Origin: Manduca sexta
Lineage: Eukaryota; Arthropoda; Insecta; Lepidoptera; Sphingidae
DNA: 64,000 nucleotides
Direction of reading: 5' to 3'
NCBI RefSeq assembly: GCF_014839805.1
Contig: NC_051136.1
Location: 930,001 to 994,000, forward strand
The translations under genes were made by a program, and so were the position numbers. Of the stretch, positions 40,301-52,300 are shown one piece after another. Numbering within the stretch: position 1 is the stretch's first letter; each line of letters begins with the position of its first letter. The notes beneath the pieces were generated by a model that was given only the letters and a program-made list of their open reading frames with translations, searched no databases and was not told the DNA's origin.

Positions 40301-43300
40301 GTTCATACGTCCTATTTGTGGCTAAAAATATATTATTTTGTAAACTAAAATAATCGTAACTCTAACCTTGCATAGCGATCTTCGGTCGTTAAATCTTTGC
40401 TCTTATCAAATTATCTTGTAAAATTTGCAGTTCGAAACTAGAACGTATTCAATTTGATTAATTAAAACGATAGAAAATTTAAATAAATAACAAAAAAAAC
40501 ATGTAATGAGTTTAACCTACAGTTGGCTAAATAAAGTCTACGATAATGCATACATAACAATAAGCATACAATTATTGGTGACTCTATTCATTTAAGGTTT
40601 TTTTTTCTTAATTCTAAGCTATGCTAAATCTAAATGAATATTAATTACCTATAATTCTGAAATGAATCAATTTTACACATATGACATGAAAGTAATCGCT
40701 ACTACACGCGAACACAATCTACACCGTGTGTGTAAGGCGGTATGTATGTTGTATACTCCGTGTAGGGGCAGTCGAAGTGCCGGGTGCGCAGCGCGTGCAG
40801 GCGCCGGAGCCGCTGCGCAGGCGCGGCGCGCAGCACGGCCGCCGCGCGCAGCACACTACCTGCGGGCCACAGCGGGCTGCACGCACACCACTACCCACCA
40901 CCTACCACCTGCCACCTGCCACCTGCCGCCTGCCGCCTGCCTCACTTGCCATAACATTCAAAGGCAAAGACTTGTCTTATCTGTCTACACGCTCAAAACT
41001 ATCGCCCAAGCAGTGAGGAACTTGATGAATTTTTTGTTTAAATATCACTTCAACCTGTGCTTCTAATACATTTTTTAAAATGTAGTTACGATGGTAAACC
41101 ATTGAAAAAACATGTATCAAAATAACTTTAATTCTAACGGATACCCAAAATAAGCCCTTGACGAATTAGGGATGCTCAGGTGTCGATTTTAAAAAACATT
41201 GGCACTCACACAGTGACGAGCAGGTCCGGTATGAGCGTGGCGATGGGTATCAGCACCAGCCCGAGCCAGAACACCAGCGAGCTGAACACCATGCGGTCCA
41301 TCCCACGCATCACGCCGCCGATCATCACCATCGGGTATATGTTGCTGCAACATCACGCGCAACGTTAAACACGTAATTAAAGTAATATTGAGTAGACCTT
41401 TTGTATGCGTACATTCGGCTGAAGTTACCAACGCAATGTTTGTTCGACGCCAATCAGCGTTATTGTGTTCTAGTGTGAAGGACGTTGTTATTGGGCATGA
41501 GACTAAAGATACTAAAGAAAAGAATTCGCAAATCAGTGCTATATACAACTTTGAATTAATCTATAGAGTTATTGCTATTATTTATGTGTAGGCGTGGGGC
41601 CTACCGCACTGCAAACTACTTGCTCATCTAGACATTTATGTTTATAAAAAATGTATCAGTGTAGAGCAGTACCTGTAGAGCAGTATGAAGAGGAACCAGA
41701 GTGCGACCGACCCCCAGATGGCGAGGTGCGTGACCCACGTCCACGAGTGTGTGGACAGGCCCGCCTTCAGGCACACGGTCAGCACCACGTACTGTCGGAA
41801 CAGATGTGATTAGCGACTAATCTGTCATAAGGTATGAAAGGGCGCAGATCGCATCGTCTTCCGCCACCTGTTAATCTTACTAAAATATGAGGCCTGCACA
41901 ACACACTATGTTAAGTATATTGCAGAGTATTTATCATAGTATACTTTTTAAATTGGGCAATCGTGGATCAGATCACTTATAGCACATTATAAGTTATTAT
42001 AAGTTACCGTGTACACGAAGTTCCCGAGCACGAGATACCCGCCGTCCTTGCCGCTGGGCCACATCACGTGATGGCTGGCCAGCAACATAGGCAACCAGAA
42101 CAGCAGCACCGAGTGCAGCAGCGAGTTCACCGCCCACACCCAGAACACGCGCACGTTGAACAGCAGCCCCTGCTGCGACGGGATGTACAGGACCGGATGC
42201 TGTAAACAAACACGCAACATCAATTATCCTCTCACAACAGGTATAGCGCTCATGGAAGGCAACAAAGCCACGTACTAACTTCATAACAACGGGCCCACAC
42301 TTAAAGCTGGCGGCGCTGTAATGAAGAACATCAGAGTATGTGTCGTCACACTCGCTATCGCAGGTGTAATGGGAGCCTGTAATATCCTTTCAAAAGACCT
42401 ACGAGTACGAGTCAGACGACAATATATAATTTTTTCCGCTTCTGCGTTGTATGGCATTGTATTATTTTTGTTCGAACACTGCGCTTCAATACATCTTGCC
42501 TATCCGTAGTTTACTTATTGTCCCGAGGTTCTGGAACATTTTATAGAATAATTTATTTATAAAGTAACTCAATATTATTTTTGAATACCCTGAGCATGAT
42601 TTCGGGCGAGCATAGCTTGTCGAACAGTCCGATGGCGAATGGCGGCAGCGCGGTGAAGATCACGTTGTAGAAACCTATCGTCCACCGCTCGAACAGGATC
42701 TGACCGGACCTGTGCAATACAAACACATATCACGTTGGCGCTGTCTAGCGATTGATAGAAAATATCGATACTATAGGAGTCGATAACGTTCGCATATTTG
42801 ATTCACAGTCCCATTCACATTGTGTGGTCTGAAACTTGATAATATTATTTTAAGTCGTTTAAAATTATTGTCTTTGAATATAAATTTGATCGATACCCGG
42901 GTCAAGAAGTGTCTTGTATATATATATATATATCAGGGCATCGTTTCAGATTGTCACGGGCAACTATGTGACTGTCAATTTTTTTTTAATTTTTCCTATT
43001 TATCGGTCAAAATGTTTAATATTAGTATTAGTTTTGACTGCATCCAATGTAACCACTTTGAGCGGACCTAAAAGAACAGATGATATCATTATGGACTCAC
43101 CAAGCAGAGTATATGGCGAACCACAGCTCGATGACGTACAGACAGATGTTCTTGTAGAATGAGTACAGGATCAGCTTGCTTATCCGCGAGTAGTTCCACG
43201 CGCCGTGCACCAACAGTAGTCGTAGGAGAAACCGGAACTGCAAAAATATATTACTCGATTTATTTAATAGTAAATGGGTGATTGGGATCCTCCTATTATT

Positions 43301-46300
43301 TTCAGGCTCTTATATAGACATTGTTAGCTGGATTACGGTAAATTACGGTAGGTTATTTGATCCTCTTTAGAAAAAAGAAGCCTAGAATTTCTTTGTCCCT
43401 GTAGTAAGTTTATAAGTCAGTAAAATGTACTGATGGCCAGCATGGTTGTGTATGCGTGTGTACCTGCGCGATGCTGTAGTCGGAGGCGCAGACGGCCTGC
43501 AGCCCCTCGACGCCGGAGATGCCGACGCCGACGGAGGCGCGCTGGATCATGGCCACGTCGTTGGCGCCGTCGCCGATGGCCAGCGTCACCGCGCCCGTCG
43601 CCGACGACACCATCTCCACCACCTGACGAATACACTCATATTCATGAGCTTTAAAGTCTCAAGCATCGTGACTTGGTCTAATGGACTTTCTTGTACGAAA
43701 TAAAACAGGCGATGAGCGCTACATCGCTCAGGGCGCTTGAATAATTTTGCGTAAGTCACACTATCCTCTCGATCTCACATAATTCAGAGGAGTTACAACT
43801 AAATGCATGATGTGGTAAGTTACAGTACATTTAATAAAATCCCTACAATTACCTTTTATGAACATAAATGCTATACTTCCACACACCTCAGAGTTGTAAA
43901 CTTTTCAAAGTAAATTAAGTCCATAACATTTTAATACTATTACATCCCCAAATTCATGTATAGCTACTAACCTCAGCCTTCTGTATGGGCGAGACCCTGC
44001 AGCAGACGACCACCTTGCATGAGATGCAGAGGTCCAGGAAGTCTTTCTTGAGGTCGCAGCCCATCGCGTACTTCAAGGTTTTGCCATCGATGATGAGCGC
44101 CACCTCGTTCTGCTTTCGAAGATTGTCACCGAAGTCGACAGCGTGACGGGATATGCTCTCGCGGGTGCCCTGGGGAGAAATGGTGGTTATTTGATAATAC
44201 AGGACGGTAATAACTACTGTATACAAAAGAGCGCATGGTTGAACAAATTAAAATTTGTCTTATTTTTGGGGTTATAATCATTTTAAAGCACGAATGGGAC
44301 TACGCCAAGCACTTTTCTGAATTGTGAAACAGAAATATTCTGGGGTTGCTTTTTTTATAAAATCTAGCATGATTTACTTCATACCGGATCCCTACGGAGT
44401 GACTAATTATCATAACAAACCTAAATGTAGCCTAGATTCTAAAAGGATATGAGGCTTTAACTAGGTTGTCGAGTATAGCTACGTGCAGGTGACTCACGTC
44501 GAGGCTGTCCTCGTTGAGTATGATGAGCGGCATGGAGGCGTGTATGAGGCGCGCGGAGTGCGCGATGTTGATGGCGGTCTCCTGCTTGTCGCCCGTCAGC
44601 ACCCACACGTGGATGTTCGCCTTCAGTAGAGCCGCTATCGTTTCGGGCACACCGTCCTGTACGCGGAAATAATATAGATAATTTATTACTGATTCAGGTA
44701 TTCAGATATGAAATGTGAATGTTCCATCTTTAGTACGAAGTGTAAATTTAAGATTTAAGTTTTCAGTAAGTTCTCCAATATTAAATGTCATGCGATGGGA
44801 TTGTCAAAGTTTTACTATATAAAAATAGTATTTTTAATAAATGTATTTTGAACCTGCTATTCAAAGCAAACACCAAATCATTAAAATAAATATTTGTTTA
44901 TATTTGATGGTTGAGGTTTAAATACAGTTTATAGTTACCTGAAGTTTGTCCTCAATAGCCGTGGCTCCGAGCAACGTGAGGTTGTTCTCTATAAGCATTG
45001 CTGCTTCTTCGATTTTCTGCTCCCGGTCTTGTATCGCTATGCTGGCCTTGTGATATGTGTTTGACCATTCCTGTGTAATATAGTGTATTGTTTAGTGCAG
45101 GCATTGAAATTAATTACACACAACTATTAATACACCGAAATATTAGATGCGCGCGTATGTAAGCCCGCAAATGTGTGTCGGTGTGGGCTAGCGCAGCGTT
45201 AAGTGAATCACTGCCGATTCGCTACTAGTTGCGTATCGAGGCGGCTCCTACTAATCACGGTTGCTGATGATGCGGGTAACGCGCAACGAGTGTTAAACTT
45301 TAATGTTCGGTCTGAGTAATGTTGAGTTGGATTGTTCGTAGTTCGATGTCGGTGTGTGCACCTCGTAGCCGCGGGTACACCACGCTGTCCGCGCCCTTGC
45401 GGTGCAGCGTGATGTCTGCCTGCCCACCGACACATACCTCATAGACATGGTGCGGCAGGTCGGCTTGGGCGAACACGAGCGTGCGCAGTCCCTCGGCGGC
45501 GAAGTGCTCGAGGTGCGCGAGCGTGGCGGGCGCGTGCGGCGCGGCGGGCCCGCGCGCCAGCCGCGGGTACACCACGCTGTCCGCGCCCTTGCAGTACAGC
45601 TTGATTCCACCTGGTGAACACGTACAAGCACGCTCAAAACTTGCTTAACAAATTCTAAATTTGTGTGCCCTTTTGAACAATCGTTTTTGATAAAGAAAAT
45701 ATCCAATCTGGCCTAACTCAAAGTGAAAAAGAAAAAAAATATGGTCATGTGTGTGGGCCTCTGCCTGTAGACTCAAGTCGTGCGAGGGGGGGTGTGCTAG
45801 TGGCGGCAAGGAACGAGCACGGGTACTTAATCAATAATAAATACGTATTGAAATGATTGACCAGCATTAAAAAAAAAATACGTTACCCGTAGGCGTCCGC
45901 ACGATGACCGACATCCGTTTCCTGGCGGAGGTGAAGTCGATGACGTTGAGCACGGTGTACTCCTCGCGCACGCCGGCCGCGTCGATGGTGACGGTCTGCG
46001 GCGTGCGCGTGTCGAACACGTAGCCGAACATCGCCGCGCCCAGCACCAGCGCGCGCTCGTCTGCAACAACCCCGCGGAGACCTTACTACACTCTGGCTCT
46101 CGACACTCGGGGTGCAGGCCATCTGGGAAGGTCTCACCTCAGGTCACCTTAGGAAAGTGTCTAGTGTCTGACAAGAGATGATTACCCCTCGCTAGTCGAA
46201 ATAATTATGCCGGCCTGTTTGAAACCAAATATACACAGGTTGACCCTGGAACCTGAGCTAATCTATAATGTAAAATATACCACCAGCATTAGTTTTCTAT

Positions 46301-49300
46301 GCTGGTGATGGTGTGATGTGGTATGATAGTGTGGCCTTCATTCTTGAATGTACCGTTATGTTTCCACCCTTTATCTATATGTTCGTTGTGCTGACCTGGC
46401 GAAGCGGCGTGGTAGTTGATCTTGCCGTCGATGCGCTCCGGTATGACAGTGTGGCAGATGGCTAGCATGGTGAGGAACTCCCTGATGATGGGTGCCGTGG
46501 GGTGATTCCGCTGAAGGTTCTGATAAAGCAGCGTGTCTTCTAGCCTCTCGTTCGGCCCTGGACGGTTGTAGATGACCTGGAAATATTTTATTATATATTG
46601 AGATAATATAGTGTTAGCATAGAACATTTTAGTGAGGGTATTTGTAACACTTTTTGCTATAAAAACACTGAGCGTTTGACAGACCGGGCCAGTTGGTTGT
46701 TGACAGTCGTACCAGTCGGTTGGTTGGTGAGATATTTGCCGAAAGTATTTCTGTAGTCAGTGATATTTCTTTTATTTTAATTAGAATCGTGACAGTTTTC
46801 TAACATCAGAATTGGGATTAGTAATCGATGCCCATAAAATTGGACTGTGTTCACTACATACCTACGCTATGTACCAATGCTACGATGAAAAACGGTGCCG
46901 CGCATGGAGTGGAAATTCTACGGAGGCATCTTGGGTAAAGTGACTACGCGAGTTTCGAATGGCACTTGATGCTAACTGTCCTATCGCAGACTATGTCTAT
47001 CGACGCCTGGAAAGTGTGGTATCGTATGACCCATAACCCTTATTTGAGGGTGCTGGTTTCAGTTATTTTTCCTGGATGTGTAAAACTGTTGGAATTTAGA
47101 TTTTCCATGTGCTAGTAACTGGAAATGAAATCCGATCTACTTTGTAGGTAGATTTGTTTGTGATAGAAATAAAATCACTGTTTAGAAAGTTTTAAACGAA
47201 TCTGATTAAGGTCAGAATAGGCCGAACGATGTTGCTGTTTTGGTTTTTATTTGCCTGCAGAAATATGTTCGCGATTCGACGCGATGACGGAGCGCTGCAC
47301 AGACGCGTCTCAAGGCGTGTGCAGATGCGCCTCATGAGGTGCGGAGGGCTGCAGGACTGCGCGCTCCGGGTGGTGCGTAGCGCTGCAGATCAACGCGCTC
47401 CAGTTTTGGGCCCGAGGCCTTGCCTGGATTCTGTCCGGGAGACACAATTAATAATGTGTGCAGACTTTGGTCTGGTTTAGGCCCGAGGCCTTGCCTGGAT
47501 TCTGTCCAGGAGACACATTTATTAATGTGTGCAGACTTTGGTCTGGTTTGGGCCCGAGGCCTTTCACGGACTCTGTCCGGGTGGCACATTATTAATGTGC
47601 ACGGACCTTGGTTTGATCAGGGCGTTTCTTTGTAAACGTGCACGGACTCTGTCCGGGAGACGCAAAGTAGTTATGCGTGCAGACCTTGGTCCGACAAACA
47701 CGTTATTTCATCTACTGGTTGAAGGGTTGCATGTAACTCGAGTTCGCTTTTATAACACTGAGTAGATAGATGGTGAAGGTTACATTTTACATATTGCGGT
47801 TGGCAAATGCCATGAGTAGCGTATTGCGGTTGGCAAATGCCATGAGTAGCGTATTGCGGTTGGCAAATGCCATGAGTAGCGTATTGCGGTTGGCAAATGC
47901 CATGAGTAGCGTATTGCGGTTGGCAAATGCCATGAGTAGCGTATTGCGGTTGGCAAATGCCATGAGTAGCGTATTGCGGTTGGCAAATGCCATGAGTAGC
48001 GTATTGCGGTTGGCAAATGCCATGAGTAGCGTATTGCGGTTGGCAAATGCCATGAGTAGCGTATTGCGGTTGGCAAATGCCATGAGTAGCGTATTGCGGT
48101 TGGCAAATGCCATGAGTAGCGTATTGCGGTTGGCAAATGCCATGAGTAGCGTATTGCGGTTGGCAAATGCCATGAGTAGCGTATTGCGGTTGGCAAATGC
48201 CATGAGTAGCGTATTGCGGTTGGCAAATGCCATGAGTAACGTATTGCGGTTGGCAAATGCCATGAGTAACGTATTGCGGTTGGCAAACGCAATTAGAAGA
48301 GTATTGCGTTGTCGAAGGCCACGTGTAACGCTTTGCGAGTTATTTTGTCAAGTTATTTATGATAGCCACGTTGACATCATGTACAGACGTGAATATCTGG
48401 CGTGAGCTGGTATCCTTGACGGGTTTATTTTGGACGAATGAAGTCCGATCCCGATGTTCAATATCCTTCTTTGGTTATTGCTCATGAAAGCTTGAGTGCA
48501 CGCTTGCTTTCGTGAGTTATAGGCTTTTGCCCGAATGAAATTTCATGTGCTCTTTTGAATGAAGATCCCTGCAGATTGTCAATGGAGGTGATGGCCGAAG
48601 GACGTGCGCAGACGCGCCTCAGGGCGTGCGCAGGCGCGCTCCAAGGCGTGTTGAGCGTTGCAGAACAGCGCCCTCCAGGCTACGCGGGTGCGATACGACG
48701 CGCACCAGCCTGCTTGGGTACGATACAACGCGCACCAGCCTGCGCGGGTGCGATACGACACGCACCAGACTACGCAGATACGTAACGAGTTCAAATTATT
48801 TTAGTCCAGTAGATTATGAAGTCCTAATCATAGTGAGGTCTCTAATGTTGCAAAACTAAAGTTTGTATTTGGGTGCTGCATATTTTGTAACAAAAAAAAT
48901 GCGTGATCGAGGACGATCATATTGTCAGGAGAGGCCGTGTTAGCATAGAACATTTTAGTGAGGGTATTTGTAACACTTTTTGCTATAAAAACACTGAGCG
49001 TTTGACAGACCGGGCCAGTTGGTTGTTGACAGTCGTACCAGTCGGTTGGTTGGTGAGATATTTGCCGAAAGTATTTCTGTAGTCAGTGATATTTCTTTTA
49101 TTTTAATTAGAATCGTGACAGTTTTCTAACAATAGACTTATTTTTGTCGCATCTTATGCATGAGTAATAATAGTTTATTTATTTATTTATTTCAGGCCAG
49201 TAGAAGAATAGTCATGTCACTATACTCCAAGCCACGTGCCACAAGCCGCATTTGCCTGTTACATGGATGAAAAGATATTTGGAGTGTTAATGTGGGTTCA

Positions 49301-52300
49301 ATATTTTTTAATAAACAATGAGCAAGTAGTGAGTACGTTTGTAGTGTGTGCACGCAGGTGTGGCGAGCAGTACCTCTGCGATGGAGCACTTGTGGAACTC
49401 CATGACGTTGCAGGTGAGGGTGCCGGTCTTGTCGCTGAAGATGTACTTGACCATGCCGAGCTCCTCGTTGAGGTTGGAGGTGCGCGCCATGGCGGGCGTG
49501 TCGGTCGCCTCGTGGTACATCTCGCTGTCCATCGCTATGAACTTCGCCTGCACACATCAGGGGAAACGACGAGTAAATTGAAAATCGGCCAAACTAGTAC
49601 TACAAAAGTATCGATTATTGCTAATACTGTCTATACAGTATAAATTCCAGTCATAAAACTGTGCTGATATACTAAAATTCCCAATGTAATACAAATAAAT
49701 TCTGAACCTCGCAATATTGAAAATGGTACACAACGTAATTAAAATAACTTTTTGTGCCATGAAAATTTTAAAAAGGCTTTTAGAAATAAGAATGTAGGGC
49801 ATGGAAGGCAAGGTTTTCCTAACGCAATGCAGCGTGAAAATTAATAATAACTTTTAAACAAAATTGAAATGAAAGTATTTACACTCACCTGGAAAAACCT
49901 AACTATTTCAGCAGTGACTTGTAAAGATATGGGTATAAGGTTATTGTACAATATCAAAAACGTCAAAAAGTTGAATCCGAAATGTGCATTCTGCGCGTCT
50001 GGAACAACGAAAAACGGTTTACTTACATCTATCATTGTCATAAATCTCATAAAAGGTATCAATGAAGAATTTTCTAATTTAAATGAGAAGAAGAGAAGAA
50101 ATAGAATAATTAATTGGAATGAAGAGGCCCAAGCTAAAGAATAAAAGGTCAAAAGAAGAATTACAAATAAAGAATTATGAATGGAGTTTGGTAAGACTGA
50201 AATGAGTGAAGATGAGTATTAAGAAAAGGTGTTGAAAAATAGATAAGAGCGAGAATGAGAGATTAAAAAATATTTTGCGAATGAAAAAAAGGAAAGAGGC
50301 AGATGGAGAATGGAGAGTTTCGAACGTAAAGAGAAAAAATAACTAATGTATAATATCCTGAACGTAGTGTTGCGAATGTTATATGAGCAGGGTAAGGTAT
50401 GTCGCCTCACCGTCGAGCCCGATGTACCAGTCGCTGTGGTTGTGCATCCACAGCTCGTTGAAGGCGGCGCTCAGCAGCGACAGCGCCAGCAGGATCAGGA
50501 ACAGCATCAGGATGTGCGTGTTCGTCTGCCGGTCGATCGACGAACGCTTCAGCGGCGCTGGGGACGACACAATTATAACATTACAAACTTACAAAAATGG
50601 TGAACTAGGAGCTAGGTAAGATTTGCATCCCTGGAATACCAAGTCAGAAAAATCGTGTAAATTGAGAAGCCAGGCAAGACTTGTTCCTAGAATGTGTCAT
50701 ACAAAACACGGCAGTCTGTGTCGTATTGTGATCAATTGTTAGTAACGCTATTAACGAAATTAAACACAAACACTAAAACCACAAAGTAAATGAGGGTCAG
50801 GACAATTATTCCTGTGGTTGAATACATTTTAGTCAATAAAGAGGACCATGATTCGTTATTGGGTAAAGTTACCTTTGGTGGAGTTCTTCATGAGCTTGGT
50901 CTCGTGTCCGGTGTAGACGACGATGCCGTGTATCCACGTGGTGTTGCGCAACATGGCGCCGCGCAGTAGCATCTGATCCAGGCCCAGCGGTATCGTTCTG
51001 AAGATATTTACATATAGATACCATACAGAGAGTCTATAGACGAATAAATAGAAAGATTTAGTACATACATCTAGTATTGTAGCTAACCTGTATTGTATAT
51101 TTTAATTATTGAGATTACTTCATTCCTAATGTGATATTATGTAGTAATGTTTAGAACACTGGGTTTTATGGCATGACAATACCCATATCCAATTTTCTAT
51201 TGCATCAAGACAGGGTAAGAATTATCTAGAAAGCGTTTGCAGGCATAATGCTTCTAACTTGCGATAGATGCAACATTGCATTTGACTGCCTCGGTGGCGT
51301 AGTTGTAATTGTACACGGAACGATTACGACTATCACGCTGAGGTCCTGGGTTCAAATTCTGGGTTGGGTCAAAATAATTGTCTGGGTTTTTCCATCTTAA
51401 AAATGAATCAGTCGCAGCACGGAGTCAGGAAGTTGGCGGCGTGATACCCGCGTGCCTCAGAAAGCATGTAAAGCCGTTGGCGCTGTGCCTGGTCTTCCTC
51501 TGGTCATGTCGGATTGTCGCCTCACGAGACAAAGAGAGTGAATGAACAGAGAGTACACCTGTGTATTGCACACTAATGCACTATAATATTTCCTGTATAT
51601 CTCCTTTGAGATTGACCGCCGTGAGGAGGGAGTTTCGTTGAATTCAGATGATACGTATATCATGTGCACAGTATATAACATTGTGTGAGCGTGTATAATA
51701 TGGAAGCATACGGACTTGGCATTGGCGTCCTTGAGCAGGCCGTTGAACTCGTAGAGATGTCGGTTGGGCGGCTCGCACTGCAGCGTGGCGCGGAAGTGCG
51801 CAAGCGCAGGCGCGGTGTCGAGGCGCGCGCAGTCCACATGCGCCTGCCGGATCTTCAGGTTCGTCTCGCCGTCCAGGTTCGACGTCTCGATGAACGATAT
51901 GCCCTGCGGCTCGCTGTCACAGAGATACATCATTTTACACTCGTACTATAAATATATTGATTTACACTCTTCAGTAATATTAATAAACCCGTTAAGCGTA
52001 CAGTTAAGAAGGAGAAAAAAATACAAATTCTAGTAACCTCAACCTAAAGGCAACACTAACAAGTGAAGAATATCAATATTATTATATAGTTGTGGGACTA
52101 TTAGCTGACGTAAAATACCAACGCTCTGTGAAGTCTACAGTTGCTGAACATTCTGAAGATCACTTCGATCATTATCTGTGACTAGACATGCAACAAACCC
52201 TAGCCAAAGAACATCGATATCTACCTAAGATGATTCGCGAGGCTATTGAAATTAAAAACATCCGAATTTCAATAGAGATGATGGTTGGAACTTGTTCCTC

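Larger units (their letters stand above)
46612..49131 (+). mobile_element. Complete non-autonomous LTR retroelement (TRIM-like), very young
   Basis: Two 194-bp direct repeats (46612..46805 and 48938..49131) flank a 2132-bp interior. They begin TGTTAG and end CTAACA, and I see no difference between them. ATAG occurs immediately outside both ends (46608..46611 and 49132..49135), a 4-bp target duplication. Each LTR contains TATAAAAA on the plus strand, and a purine-rich AGGAGAGG lies just before the right LTR, so plus is the likely sense. No gag, protease, reverse transcriptase or integrase frame is visible, so it must be mobilised by another element. Much of the interior is tandem repeats. No tRNA primer site beginning TGG is found right after the left LTR. 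Confidence 0.9.

Noticed and set aside
43410..43703. Overlapping frames in other phases around the GDGAND exon
   Set aside because: Only the frame that reads GDGANDV has family similarity; the others are Arg/His-rich shadows.
47791..48330. CRISPR-like array
   Set aside because: The repeats are directly adjacent with no spacers, in an animal genome.
47770..48405. 211-codon plus-strand frame through the 30-bp array as a protein gene
   Set aside because: The frame is open only because the unit length is a multiple of three and lacks stops; the opposite strand is open in two more frames. There is no domain or splice context. I report it as a tandem repeat.
49869..50144. 91-codon plus-strand frame
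   Set aside because: It is antisense to the M4 exon and its upstream intron.
51286..51370. A functional tRNA gene
   Set aside because: A and B boxes are present but no intact cloverleaf follows, and the sequence continues into a SINE body.
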